A stretch of DNA of 64,000 bases from JALYZC01 sp963725645 (GTDB lineage: Bacteria > Actinomycetota > Thermoleophilia > Solirubrobacterales > Solirubrobacteraceae): positions 1 to 64,000 of the forward strand of contig CAVRZD010000002.1 of NCBI GenBank assembly GCA_963725645.1, given 5' to 3'. Positions 16,398-25,054 of this stretch are shown here, one piece after another. Below the pieces are notes generated by a model. It made no database searches, was not told the DNA's origin, and saw nothing but the letters and a program-made list of their open reading frames with translations. The translations under genes were made by a program, and so were the position numbers. Each line of letters begins with the position of its first letter. Positions within the stretch are counted from its first letter, which is position 1.

Positions 16398-16537
16398 GTC
16401 ATCTATTCCGGTCCGGAACGTGCGCTCCGCTGCCGACCGGGCGGCGCGTAGCATGGGGCCGCAGGCCTCATGCGAATCCCGTTAGCACGCCATCGGACTG
16501 CCGATTCGAAACCTTGGCCTCGGTATCGTTTGGCCGG

Positions 16538-17161
16538 ATGCCGGACGCTGATCTGAGGCGTTTGCCACCGCGCTGGCGTTTGATCGCGGTTATGCCGCTG
16601 GCGGTGTTAGCCGTCCATCAGCTTCGCTACTACCTGGCTTACGGACCGCGTGCTGACCGCGAGCTGGCCGACCAAGGGCACGCGTATCTCACGTCTGTGA
16701 CGCCTTGGATCGTGATGCTCGCCGCGGTGGGCTTCGGCGCCTTGGTGTTGCGCCTTGCTCGGGCGTGGGCCGGCGAGCAGGTTGATGAGTCGACGCCGCG
16801 GCGCAGCTTCGTTCGCCTGTGGGCGTTGACGGCCGTGGGCTTGGTCGCCATCTACGTGGGTCAGGAGTTGCTTGAGGGCTTTATGGCGACCGGGCATCCC
16901 GGTGGTCTGCTTGGAGTGTTCGGCGACGGCGGCTGGTGGGCGGTTCCGGCGGCGGTCGCCGTTGGCGGCGTGGTCGCGCTGGGGCTGCGTGGCGTGCGGG
17001 CCGTGATGGCCCTGGTCGCGCGTCGTCGTCGGCCTGGTCGCTCGCGCGCCGCCGCGGGCCGATTTGGGCCGCGAGCGCGGGTGGATCTTCTCCCGGCTGG
17101 CCCGCTGGCCAGTTGCGCTGCGGGTCGCGCTCCGCCGCTCGCCGCTCTGATCGGTCCGTAG
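16538..17161 (+). CDS. Integral membrane protein of unknown function, first gene of the copper cluster
   Basis: 207 residues with about four hydrophobic segments (near 15-30, 55-75, 95-110, 130-150) and a basic, disordered C-terminal tail. ATG 16538 follows TATCGT by 8 bases and is preferred to an upstream TTG that would lie before the -10 box. No family recognised. It lies 58 bases before the next gene and in the same direction as copCD and ycnI, which suggests a part in copper handling; that is context only. Confidence 0.7.
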   Translation: MPDADLRRLPPRWRLIAVMPLAVLAVHQLRYYLAYGPRADRELADQGHAYLTSVTPWIVMLAAVGFGALVLRLARAWAGEQVDESTPRRSFVRLWALTAVGLVAIYVGQELLEGFMATGHPGGLLGVFGDGGWWAVPAAVAVGGVVALGLRGVRAVMALVARRRRPGRSRAAAGRFGPRARVDLLPAGPLASCAAGRAPPLAALIGP

Positions 17162-17219
17162 CGCCTGCGGCCCTTCGGCCTTGCGGGCGCTGTTCCCGCA
17201 ACCGAAGGAGTCCATCTAC

Positions 17220-17906
17220 ATGTCGCGCTTTGCGCGGGTCGCGCTGTGTGCGGCGGCGCTGCTGGCGCTGTCCGCCTCGTCGGCGGTGGCCCACGACACC
17301 AGTCCGAAGTACCAGTCGTTCTACAACGGCGTCAAGCCGAACGTCTCGGGCGTTCAGGCTCAGGTGCTCGGCTTTGACAACCAGTACGAGATCGTCAACC
17401 CGGCTCACAAGACGATCGTCATCTACGGCTACAACGGCGAGCCTTACGCCCGCATCCTGCCGGACGGCACGGTGGAGGTGAACACCCGCTCGCCGGCGTA
17501 CTACCTCAACCAGGACCGCTTCGGCGCGGTCAAGGTCCCAGCGAGCGCCAATGGGAACGCCGTGCCCCAGTGGAAGGTGCAGGATCAGTCCAACCGCTTC
17601 GTCTGGCACGACCATCGCATGCACTGGATGGCGCACACCCTGCCGCCCCAGGTCAAGGACCAGCACAAACGCACCACGATCTTCAAGTACGCGATCCCGG
17701 TGCGGGTCGACGGCCAGCCGGCCAACATCACCGGGACCCTGGTGTGGCTGGGCACGCCCAAGGGCTTCCCGATCGGAGCGGTGATCGCCCTGGTGGCCGT
17801 CGCGGTGCTGGGTCTGGCCTTCGTGCTGTTCGTGCGCCGCCGGCGAGCGCTGGCGACCTCGCCCAGCACGCCGGTCGGTGGAAAGGCGGAGAAGGAAGCC
17901 TGGTAG
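17220..17906 (+). CDS. Exported membrane-anchored protein with a His-rich motif
   Basis: 228 residues. Signal peptide (MSRFARVALCAAALLALSASSAVA), an extracellular domain of about 165 residues, one C-terminal membrane helix (IGAVIALVAVAVLGLAFVLFV) and a short Arg-rich cytoplasmic tail. The most striking feature is the motif WHDHRMHWMAHT (about 137-148), whose His and Met residues could bind copper. GAAGGAG is well placed before ATG 17220. The next gene (CopC-CopD) starts within its stop codon, so the two are coupled. A periplasm-side copper-binding role is inferred from motif and neighbours. Confidence 0.8.
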   Translation: MSRFARVALCAAALLALSASSAVAHDTSPKYQSFYNGVKPNVSGVQAQVLGFDNQYEIVNPAHKTIVIYGYNGEPYARILPDGTVEVNTRSPAYYLNQDRFGAVKVPASANGNAVPQWKVQDQSNRFVWHDHRMHWMAHTLPPQVKDQHKRTTIFKYAIPVRVDGQPANITGTLVWLGTPKGFPIGAVIALVAVAVLGLAFVLFVRRRRALATSPSTPVGGKAEKEAW

Positions 17907-19699
17907 TGCGTCGGCGGCTCTGCATCACCGTCTTGTTGGCGATCGTGCTTGGCCTGGCCACGGCCGGGTCCGCGTCGGCGCACGCCATCCTCCAGGACAC
18001 ATCGCCGCCTCGCGGTGCTGACCTCAAGTCACAGCCGGATGCGGTGGTGTTCCGCTTCAACGAGACCGTCGAGGGCACCTTCGGCGCCGTCCGCGTCTAC
18101 AACGCCAAGGGCGACCGCGTCGACAAGGGCGACGCCTTCCATCCCGGCGGCAGCGGCCCGCGCATCGGAGTGCACCTGAAACCGAGTCTGCCGCAGGGGA
18201 CCTACACCGCGACCTACCGGGTGATCTCGGCCGACGGTCATCCGGTGGCCAGCGGTTTCGTGTTCTCGATCGGGAAGCCGGGAGCCGCGGGGGCGCCCGT
18301 GGACAAGCTGCTCGGTGGTTCGAAGGTGGGCCCCGTGACCGAAGTGGTGTTCGGGGTGGCCAAGGGCCTGGAGTACGTCGCCCTCGCGGCCGCGCTCGGC
18401 GGCTTGGTCTTCCTACTTTTCGTCTGGCCGGGAGCGCTGCGTGACGCGTCCGGCGGTGAGGAGGAGTGGCGCGCGGCGTCCGAGGCGTTCGTGCAGCGAC
18501 TGCGACGGCTCCTGCTCCTAGCGTCGCTGATCGGAGCACTGGCGGCCGCGCTGGCGGTGGTGATGCAGGGCGCAGTGGCGGCCGGGATCAGCGGCTTCTC
18601 CGCGCTTGACCCAACCATCGTGCGCGAGGTGCTGGGCACCCGCTTCGGCACCATCTGGGGCCTGGCTGTGCCGGCCTGGATCCTGACCGGTGGCCTTTCC
18701 GCGCTGCTGCTCCGCACACGGGCACGAAGCGCGGCGCCGGCGCTGAAGCCGGCCGAGGTGGGCGCCACCGGTCTGGCGCTGCCAGGGGGCAAGTCGGCCG
18801 CGGGTCTGATCGCGCTGCCGCTGTTGTTCCTGCTGCTGGTGCCATCGCTGTCCGGGCACGCAACCACCCAGAGCCCGATCGGGGTGATGTTCCCGTCCAA
18901 CCTGCTGCACGTGCTCGCGGTGAGCCTGTGGTTCGGCGGGCTGGTGGTCCTGCTCGTCGGGCTCCCAGCGGCCACGCGACAGTTGGAGCGCAACGACCGC
19001 ACCCGGCTGCTGGCCGGCGCACTCGCCCGCTTCTCACCGCTGGCCCTGGCGGCGGTGATCGTCATCTTCACCACCGGCCTGATCCAGGCCTACGTCGAGG
19101 TTCGCTCGCTGGACAACCTCTTCACCACCCAGTTCGGGATCGCGGTCTTCATCAAGTTCTGTCTGCTGCTGGTGCTGATCGGGATCGGCGCCTACCACCG
19201 CCGAGTCAGCATCCCCACACTCAAGCGGCTGGCCAGAGACGGCGCACCACCCGGCCAAGGGGGTGTGCTGCTTCGCCGCGCGCTGCGAGTGGAGGTGGCC
19301 GTGATCGTGGTGGTGCTGGGAGTGGCTGCGGCGCTGAGCAGTTACGCGCCCTCGATCGCCCTGCAGACCGGGCCCTATGCCACTACCCGCAACCTCGGAC
19401 CCCTGCAGCTCCAGGCCACGGTCGACCCGGCACGAGTGGGGCCCAACCAGGTGCATCTCTACTTCTTCAACCGCCGTGACGGCTCGCAGTTCACCGGGGC
19501 CAAGGAGATCACGGTCACCGCGTTCCAGCCCACCAAGAAGATCGGCCCGCTGCCCGAGCAGGTCAACCTCTCCGGACCCGGTCACTACACCGTTTCGGGC
19601 GTGATCCTCTCCGCGCCCGGCACCTGGGTGTTCGACGTGATCGTCCGGGTCTCGAAGTTCGACCAGTACGAGACCAAGCTCAAGGTGCCGCTGCGATGA
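17906..19699 (+). CDS. CopC-CopD fusion, copper uptake/resistance protein
   Basis: 597 residues. A signal peptide ending in GSASAHA leaves an N-terminal His, the usual CopC copper ligand; the CopC domain continues to about 125 (SPPRGADLKSQPDAVVFRFNETV, and VISADGHPVASGFVFSIG with its His). The CopD part has about eight membrane helices (150-450), with typical SGHATTQ and LLHVLAVSLWFGGL. The C-terminal 120 residues form an extracellular beta-sandwich resembling FixH/YtkA domains. GTG start overlaps the previous stop by one base. Moves copper across the membrane or sequesters it outside. Confidence 0.92.
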   Translation: MRRRLCITVLLAIVLGLATAGSASAHAILQDTSPPRGADLKSQPDAVVFRFNETVEGTFGAVRVYNAKGDRVDKGDAFHPGGSGPRIGVHLKPSLPQGTYTATYRVISADGHPVASGFVFSIGKPGAAGAPVDKLLGGSKVGPVTEVVFGVAKGLEYVALAAALGGLVFLLFVWPGALRDASGGEEEWRAASEAFVQRLRRLLLLASLIGALAAALAVVMQGAVAAGISGFSALDPTIVREVLGTRFGTIWGLAVPAWILTGGLSALLLRTRARSAAPALKPAEVGATGLALPGGKSAAGLIALPLLFLLLVPSLSGHATTQSPIGVMFPSNLLHVLAVSLWFGGLVVLLVGLPAATRQLERNDRTRLLAGALARFSPLALAAVIVIFTTGLIQAYVEVRSLDNLFTTQFGIAVFIKFCLLLVLIGIGAYHRRVSIPTLKRLARDGAPPGQGGVLLRRALRVEVAVIVVVLGVAAALSSYAPSIALQTGPYATTRNLGPLQLQATVDPARVGPNQVHLYFFNRRDGSQFTGAKEITVTAFQPTKKIGPLPEQVNLSGPGHYTVSGVILSAPGTWVFDVIVRVSKFDQYETKLKVPLR

Positions 19700-20097
19700 G
19701 CCGCGTCTCGGACGGGACCGAGCTGGCGGTGTTGCGCCGCGAGCAGCGCCGGCTGCTGGTGCTGGCCGGGATCACGGTCCTCTGGCTGCTCGGGCTGCAG
19801 GTGGCCAGCGTCGAGGCCGGGCTGCTCTATCTCGCGCCGGTCCTCCTCTTGGTCGCGTTCCTCCTCGCAGGCACCTACCCGGGCGAGCGACTGATCGCCG
19901 GCGTAGCGGCGCGTCGTCTCCGTCGCCGTCCGCCGCGCCGACACGGCCCCACTCTCCGATCAGCTCCAAGGACTTGCGCCCGAGGTGGCGTGCTCTTGGC
20001 CATGGCTCTGGGCGGCCGCGCTCCGCCGCCCCCGACCGCGCCGCGACGCAGCGTTCGGCGGCGCGCAGGTGCCCAGCCAAGCAAGACAAGGAGCTAC
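19696..20097 (+). CDS. Small membrane protein frame running without stop into ycnI
   Basis: Starts with ATGA overlapping the copCD stop. About 134 codons: a basic N-terminus, two hydrophobic segments (LLVLAGITVLWLLGLQVASV and AGLLYLAPVLLLVAFLLAG), then PGERLIAGVAARRLRRRPPRRHG and a low-complexity Arg/Pro tail. There is no in-frame stop before the ycnI ATG at 20098, so the reading frame continues into YcnI. Either the ribosome makes a 378-residue fusion, or this gene has lost its stop (a small indel near 19,990-20,090 would restore one) and YcnI starts anew at its own ribosome site. Confidence 0.5.
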
Positions 20098-20832
20098 ATG
20101 CGAAAGCCAATGACAGCCGCGGCCGGTCTGGCGACGGCCGCTGCCCTCGCCCTGCCGGGTATGGCGCGGGGTCACGTGAGCCTGCACCCCAACACCCTGC
20201 CGGCAGGGTCGGGACCGACCCTGTATGTGCGAGTGCCCAACGAGGAGGACAAGGGCAACACGGTCAAGGTCGACATGCAGGTGCCACCCGGGTTCACCGA
20301 TGTGCCAACCGGCTACATGCCCGGCTGGAAGGCCCAGGTGCTCACCCGCAAGCTGGCCACGCCAGTCAAGACCGACAACGGCACCGTCACCGAGGAGGTC
20401 TCGGAGATCATCTGGACCGGCGGAAAGATTCCGCCGCATCAGTTCCTGCAGTTCCCGATCCTGGCCACCGTTCCTGACAACGCCAGTGGTCAGACGCTGA
20501 CGTTCAAGACGATCCAGACCTACGACACCGGCACCGTCGTCTCCTGGATCGGGCCGGCCGGCTCAGATCATCCGGCGCCCACGGTCAACGTCACCGCCAA
20601 GGGCGGGGCGATCCAGGACATCGCCGGCACCGAGGCCGGGCCACCGCCGCCCAGTTCCGGCGGCTCCGGCAAGTCGACGAGCGGAACGACGACGGCGAAG
20701 GCCAGCTCGTCCGACAGCGCCAGCAAGGGTCTCGGGATCGCCGCACTGATCCTCGGGATTCTCGGCGTGCTCATCGGCATCACCGCGCTGGTCATGCGCG
20801 GCCGTTCGCGCAGCGGAGCCGCCGTTGGATGA
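20098..20832 (+). CDS. ycnI: YcnI-like (DUF1775) copper-binding membrane-anchored protein
   Basis: 244 residues. Signal peptide MRKPMTAAAGLATAAALALPGMARG, so the mature protein begins HVSLHPNT with the N-terminal His that binds copper in this family. The DUF1775 domain (26-about 175) includes VRVPNEEDKGNTVKVDMQVP and the Trp ligand region IIWTGGKIP; a Ser/Thr/Gly linker and a C-terminal membrane helix (LGIAALILGILGVLIGITALVM) follow. AAGGAG at 20088-20093 marks ATG 20098 as a genuine start inside a longer frame. Overlaps the next gene by four bases. Confidence 0.9.
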   Translation: MRKPMTAAAGLATAAALALPGMARGHVSLHPNTLPAGSGPTLYVRVPNEEDKGNTVKVDMQVPPGFTDVPTGYMPGWKAQVLTRKLATPVKTDNGTVTEEVSEIIWTGGKIPPHQFLQFPILATVPDNASGQTLTFKTIQTYDTGTVVSWIGPAGSDHPAPTVNVTAKGGAIQDIAGTEAGPPPPSSGGSGKSTSGTTTAKASSSDSASKGLGIAALILGILGVLIGITALVMRGRSRSGAAVG

Positions 20833-22310
20833 CGCAGAGCGCCGGCGGGTCCACTCGGGGCCCGCCGGCACTCGCCCTCGCCACCGCAGCCATGACCCTG
20901 ACCCGCATTCTCAGACTCCGTCCCCTCACCGCCGTGGCCGGCGGCCTTGCGTCGTTGAGCTTGCTGTTGCCGGATGCGGCCAGCGCGCACGGACTGGTCG
21001 GGCGAGCCGACCTTCCAATCCCGAGCTGGATGTTCGCTTGGGTGGCGGCGATCGTCCTCGTCATCTCCTTCGTGGCATTGGCCACTCTGTGGCCGCAGCC
21101 GCGACTGCAGCACGTTCAGCCGCGTCCCCTGTTGCGAATCCCCCGCGCGGTGGACTGGATCTGCGGCACTGTCGGAGTCGGTCTATTCACCCTGGTCGTC
21201 TACAGCGGCTACGCCGGCACCAGCGTCGCCACCTCGAACCTCGCCCCGACCTTCATCTACGTCCACTTCTGGGTCGGCGTCGTGATCCTCAGCGTCCTGC
21301 TCGGCGACGTCTTCCGCGCCTTCAATCCCTGGCTGGCGGTCGCCCGCTTGGTGGCCTGGCTCGGCCGCGGCCGTCTGCGCGCGCCCTTCCAGTACCCGGC
21401 GTGGCTGGGCCGCTGGCCGGCGGCGATCAGCATTCTCGTCTTCGCCTGGGTCGAGCTGGCCTACAACGACAAGGACATCCCCAGCACCCTGGCGACGCTG
21501 GCCCTGGCCTACGCCGTAACGCAGCTCGTCGGCATGGCGTTGTTCGGGATCGAGGCCTGGAGCCGCAACGCGGATGGCTTCGGCGTCTACTTCAGCCTGC
21601 TCAGCCGCCTCTCGGCCCTTGTCCGCCAGGGCCAAGTGCTCTGCACGCGCCGCTTCCTCTCCGGCGCTCCGGAGATGCCCGTCGTGCCCGGCAGCCTCGC
21701 CCTGCTTTGTGTGGCCATCGGCTCGACCACCTTCGACGGCTTCTCAAACGGACTGTGGAAGGACGCATCCCCCACCGTGACCAACTGGTTCTCCGACCTC
21801 GGAGCCGGCCCCGCCACCGCCGTGCAATGGGCCTCCACGCTCGGGCTGATCGGCTGCATCCTCGTCATCTCCGGCTTCTACTGGCTTGGCGTGACCGGCA
21901 TGCACACCATCGACAGCCGCCACAGCACCCGTGAGCTGGCCGGCCGTTTCGCTCACACGCTCATCCCCATCGCCTTCGCCTACGCGCTCGCCCATTACTT
22001 CTCGCTGCTCGTCTTCCAAGGCCAGGCCGCCGGCTACTTGATCTCGGATCCGCTCGGCGACGGCGCCAACATCTTCGGCACCGCCAACGCGCAGATCAAC
22101 TACAGCGTGATCTCCAACAGCGGCATCTGGTACGTACAGGTCGGCGCCCTATTGGTCGGACACGTCTGTGGCCTGATTCTCGCTCACGACCGCGCCCTGG
22201 CCGTCTACCAGCGCGTCCGCGACGCCGCCCGCTCGCAGTACTGGATGCTCGTGGTCATGGTCGGGTTCACCAGCCTCGGCCTGTGGCTGCTCTCGGCGGT
22301 CAGCCAATGA
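20829..22310 (+). CDS. Polytopic membrane protein of the copper cluster
   Basis: 493 residues with about 11-12 membrane segments; the N-terminus carries a signal-like helix ending DAASAHGLVGRADLP. Conserved-looking polar spots in the membrane include YVHFWVGVV, FRAFNPW, ALAHYFSLLVFQGQ and VGHVCGLILAHDRAL. Homologous frames in actinobacteria are often labelled fenitrothion hydrolase from weak similarity; I would not accept that activity here. The His-rich helices and coupling to ycnI (ATGA overlap) and to the next small gene (ATGA overlap) suggest a metal or redox role at the membrane. Confidence 0.75.
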   Translation: MTQSAGGSTRGPPALALATAAMTLTRILRLRPLTAVAGGLASLSLLLPDAASAHGLVGRADLPIPSWMFAWVAAIVLVISFVALATLWPQPRLQHVQPRPLLRIPRAVDWICGTVGVGLFTLVVYSGYAGTSVATSNLAPTFIYVHFWVGVVILSVLLGDVFRAFNPWLAVARLVAWLGRGRLRAPFQYPAWLGRWPAAISILVFAWVELAYNDKDIPSTLATLALAYAVTQLVGMALFGIEAWSRNADGFGVYFSLLSRLSALVRQGQVLCTRRFLSGAPEMPVVPGSLALLCVAIGSTTFDGFSNGLWKDASPTVTNWFSDLGAGPATAVQWASTLGLIGCILVISGFYWLGVTGMHTIDSRHSTRELAGRFAHTLIPIAFAYALAHYFSLLVFQGQAAGYLISDPLGDGANIFGTANAQINYSVISNSGIWYVQVGALLVGHVCGLILAHDRALAVYQRVRDAARSQYWMLVVMVGFTSLGLWLLSAVSQ

Positions 22311-22576
22311 CTCCCGCGCAGATCCTCGTCCTCGCGCACTTCGGACACTGGTACTTCTCCCTGGCGGTGTTCGGCAGTCCCGTTCTGCTGCTGGTTGCCG
22401 GACTCGGTTACTCAACCTGGCGGGAGAAGAGGCACCCCGGCAAGAAGGGCCCGCCGGCCACGGCATACAACCCAGGCGCGGGGAAACGACGAGCGCAACA
22501 CCACAGGAAATCGTCCGCGCGTGGCCGCTCGAGGAGCCGCACACGAAGAGCACGACGCTCCAGGCGCCGAGCCTAG
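22307..22576 (+). CDS. Small membrane protein ending the copper operon
   Basis: 89 residues. One clear membrane helix (YFSLAVFGSPVLLLVAGLGY, about 14-33) preceded by HFGHW, then a long basic Arg/Lys/Ser-rich tail that looks disordered. Start overlaps the previous stop (ATGA). Function unknown; it is last in the plus-strand cluster and is convergent with the VKOR gene 41 bases away. Confidence 0.7.
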   Translation: MTPAQILVLAHFGHWYFSLAVFGSPVLLLVAGLGYSTWREKRHPGKKGPPATAYNPGAGKRRAQHHRKSSARGRSRSRTRRARRSRRRA

Positions 22577-22617
22577 CCTCCCATGAGCAGCCGCCAGGAA
22601 GAGAAGAGGGATCGCGC

Positions 22618-23118
22618 CTAGCGTGGCGGCAATCCGACTCCGGCCGGATCGCAGGGCGCTGACCTCGGGGATTCGCTCGGTCGGCCGTTCGTGTGGAGGT
22701 CGGGTATGGCCTCGACGCGCAGTAGGCGCCAAACGGTGAGAGCGGCGAGGACAGTCATGAGCGTGGCGCTGGCCACGCACCAGTGGCAGATCGCCTTGAT
22801 CGTGAACAGTTCGCGGTAGGTGAGGTAGGCGCTGAAGCCGAAACCGACGAGGGCCAAGCCGGCTCCGGCGAGTCTGCCCGCATCACCCTTCAACCATGTC
22901 GAGGCGAAGATGAGCACGTAGCCCCCGAGCCCGAGCGCTGCGACCGAGACGCCGGCCAGGTCGGCGTAGCGCGATGACTGCACCGTCTCGCAGCCTCCGT
23001 GAGAGAGGCATATGGGTTTGATCCCCGCGTAGTGAACGTAGGTGAGGTAGCCCGCAATCCCGATGCCCAGGAGCGCAAGTCCCGCGATGATCCTGCGCAA
23101 TACGCGGTCACTCATCAC
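22618..23118 (-). CDS. Vitamin K epoxide reductase family protein (bacterial VKOR)
   Basis: 166 residues, four membrane helices. Reoxidises DsbA-like partners using quinone, thus a DsbB substitute in actinobacteria. The loop Cys pair is in KPICLSHGGCETVQSS and the active CXXC is ICHWCVAS in the last helix pair, as in the family. Start is GTG 23118 or ATG 23115, overlapping the stop of the upstream DsbA gene, so the pair is coupled. The tail after the last helix is short and hydrophilic. Confidence 0.93.
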   Translation of the reverse strand: MMSDRVLRRIIAGLALLGIGIAGYLTYVHYAGIKPICLSHGGCETVQSSRYADLAGVSVAALGLGGYVLIFASTWLKGDAGRLAGAGLALVGFGFSAYLTYRELFTIKAICHWCVASATLMTVLAALTVWRLLRVEAIPDLHTNGRPSESPRSAPCDPAGVGLPPR

Positions 23119-23918
23119 TTCAACAGGCGATCGATCGGCCCAGTGAACTGCGCCGGATCAAACGAGGCCACGCTCAGGGGTTTGCCCGTCTGGCCGGTGC
23201 GACCGAGCAGGAACGACGGCGTGCCGCTGAAGCTCTGGCTGCCGTACAAGCTCGATGCCTGCTGAAGCGCTTGGGTGACCGCCCCCGAGTTGCGCTGTGC
23301 CATCGCCCGCGTGGTGTTGAGACCTGGGACGCCCGACGCGATCTGACTGACGTAGGCGTCGGTCGCATACGCGGTGTTCTCGTCCTGCTGATTGTCGTAC
23401 CAAAGCTCGGTGAACTGCCACAGCTTGTTCTGCGCGCCTGCTGCAAGCGCAAAGCGCGCCGCGCGCTCAGAATCCCCGGGTGGCGACCCGACAAAGGTCT
23501 GCGGCTCAAAGACGATCCTCAGTTTGCCCGTGCGGACGTAATCCCGCACCAGCGTCGGCAGCGCCTGGGCGCTGTACTGGCGGCAGATCGGGCACTTCAG
23601 ATCAGCGAACTCGACCAGGGTCACGCGGGCGCTCGGGCTGCCCAGCGTCTGGCCCTGTTGCGGAATGCCGGCGAACATCGCCCCGACCTCCGCCGACTGC
23701 GGCGGCCGCGCCCCAGCCTTGATGCGCTTCGTCGCGCCGCCGCCACTGCTCACCACGATCGCCACAACCAGCACGACGACGGCCGCGGCGGCGACAGCTC
23801 CCAAGAGGAGCAGGCGATGCCGGCGCTGTGCCCGCGCCTCGAGCTCGCGCTCAGCGGCTTCTCGCTGAGCCCGCGCTGCCGCTTTTTTCGCCTGACGAGT
23901 GCTCACGACCAAGGCCAT
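23115..23918 (-). CDS. DsbA-like thioredoxin-fold protein, membrane-anchored
   Basis: 267 residues. A basic, coiled-coil-like N-terminus (about 1-34), one membrane helix (LLLLGAVAAAAVVVLVVAIVV) and an extracytoplasmic DsbA domain with the redox motif CPIC (in DLKCPICRQYSA, about residue 110) and the cis-Pro loop SGTPSFLLGR. Catalyses disulfide formation in exported proteins and is recycled by the coupled VKOR. ATG 23918 chosen; a GTG three codons on is an alternative. The 154 bases between it and the IS element hold nothing recognisable. Confidence 0.92.
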   Translation of the reverse strand: MALVVSTRQAKKAAARAQREAAERELEARAQRRHRLLLLGAVAAAAVVVLVVAIVVSSGGGATKRIKAGARPPQSAEVGAMFAGIPQQGQTLGSPSARVTLVEFADLKCPICRQYSAQALPTLVRDYVRTGKLRIVFEPQTFVGSPPGDSERAARFALAAGAQNKLWQFTELWYDNQQDENTAYATDAYVSQIASGVPGLNTTRAMAQRNSGAVTQALQQASSLYGSQSFSGTPSFLLGRTGQTGKPLSVASFDPAQFTGPIDRLLK

Positions 23919-24072
23919 GTACTCACATCATCGCCATCCAACGCCTCGGCTTGAGCGCCTTCCCACGCACGGGGCGAGGGGAACGCTGGATGGCTGCAGG
24001 CACTCAGGCTCATGCTGGGAGCTGAAGCGCAGATAAGACTAAGCCAGCGCGCTGCAGGCCCCACGCGCGCTA

Positions 24073-24092
24073 CTAGAGGCTTGATGTGGGTT
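24073..24092 (+). repeat. Left terminal inverted repeat of the IS
   Basis: CTAGAGGCTTGATGTGGGTT, an exact complement of 25035-25054. Confidence 0.95.
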
Positions 24093-24168
24093 GGCCCGCT
24101 GGGCAGGAGGCGGGCGGTGACATAAGAAGAGGGCCTCCGGCTCTGCAACCTCGTGATTGGAGCACGAG

Positions 24169-25035
24169 ATGTGCGCTTCGCTGGAGACCCTCGTTATCGC
24201 AGCCTACGTGTTCGCCGACTCGTTGGCGATCCCTCGCCCGGGCCCGGCTGGCAAAGTCAGCGACGCTGAGCTGATCGCGCTTGCGGTCGCCCAGGCGATC
24301 ACTGGCCTTTGCTCTGACCGCCAATTTCTGGGGACCGTGGGTGGGCTGTTGCCGGGCTGCTTCCCGGCGCTGCCCGACCAATCGCAATACAACCGCCGGC
24401 TGCGGCGCCTGGTGCCGTGGATCAGCACGGTCCAGTTGATGGTCGCCGAGCTGATCGCCGAAGGCCACATCCGCCTCGTTGACGGCACCCTGATCGCGTG
24501 CGCCAACTACCCCGGCTGCGCCACCCACAGCGAGTTTGGCGGGCACGCCAGCTACGGCTACTGCCCATCTAAGAGCGAGTTCGTCTGGGGCATGCGCCTC
24601 GTCATGATCGCCGACATCAAGGGCGTCCCGGTGGGCTATGACCTCGTCGGCCCCAAGACCGGCCAAGAGCGCGACAGCGCCGTTCACCTGGCCGCCGCGC
24701 ACCCCGGCAGCCTGCTCTTCGCCGACGGCGGCTTCTGGGGCAAAGAGCTCGACGCCTCGATGAAGCTGATCAACGTCGAGCTCGTCACTCCCGACAAGCA
24801 CCAACTCGGACACCGGCCACCCAACGAGATCGCCAAAGCCCGCATCCGCCTGATCATCGAATCGGTCTTCAGCAACCTCAAGACCCAAATGCGCCTCAAC
24901 CAGCACCTCGCCAAGACCATCGGCGGACTCGTCCAGCGCATCGCCCAACGACTGCTCGCACTCACGCTCGCCATGTTCATCAACAACCAGCTCGGCCGTC
25001 CACCCCGCGCCCTCGCCGCCTACGACGGACGATGA
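24169..25035 (+). CDS. IS982-family DDE transposase
   Basis: 288 residues from ATG 24169, with GGAG about 6 bases upstream. Catalytic acids fit Asp in RLVDGTLIA, Asp in LLFADGGFWGKELD and Glu in IRLIIESVFSNLKTQM. The block SKSEFVWGMRLVMIADIKGVP, then GYDLVGPKTGQERDSA, is typical of IS982 transposases. The N-terminal third is probably the DNA-binding part. Full length, no frameshift. Confidence 0.93.
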   Translation: MCASLETLVIAAYVFADSLAIPRPGPAGKVSDAELIALAVAQAITGLCSDRQFLGTVGGLLPGCFPALPDQSQYNRRLRRLVPWISTVQLMVAELIAEGHIRLVDGTLIACANYPGCATHSEFGGHASYGYCPSKSEFVWGMRLVMIADIKGVPVGYDLVGPKTGQERDSAVHLAAAHPGSLLFADGGFWGKELDASMKLINVELVTPDKHQLGHRPPNEIAKARIRLIIESVFSNLKTQMRLNQHLAKTIGGLVQRIAQRLLALTLAMFINNQLGRPPRALAAYDGR

Positions 25036-25054
25036 ACCCACATCAAGCCTCTAG
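25035..25054 (-). repeat. Right terminal inverted repeat of the IS
   Basis: Exact inverted copy of 24073-24092. Its outer end (CTAG, 25051-25054) also supplies the stop codon of the neighbouring minus-strand lipoprotein gene. Confidence 0.95.

Larger units (their letters stand above)
24073..25054 (+). mobile_element. IS982-family insertion sequence, complete, 982 bp
   Basis: Bounded by a perfect 20-bp inverted repeat: CTAGAGGCTTGATGTGGGTT at 24073-24092 and its complement at 25035-25054. It contains one transposase gene whose stop codon (25033-25035) touches the right repeat. About 1 kb total with one DDE transposase fits the IS982 family. No clear target-site duplication: the flanks are CGCGCTA on the left and CCGCGAA on the right. 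All parts look intact, so it may be active. Confidence 0.9.

Noticed and set aside
20829..22310. Fenitrothion hydrolase activity
   Set aside because: The label is used for weakly similar membrane proteins; no catalytic motif supports it, and the copper context suggests another role.
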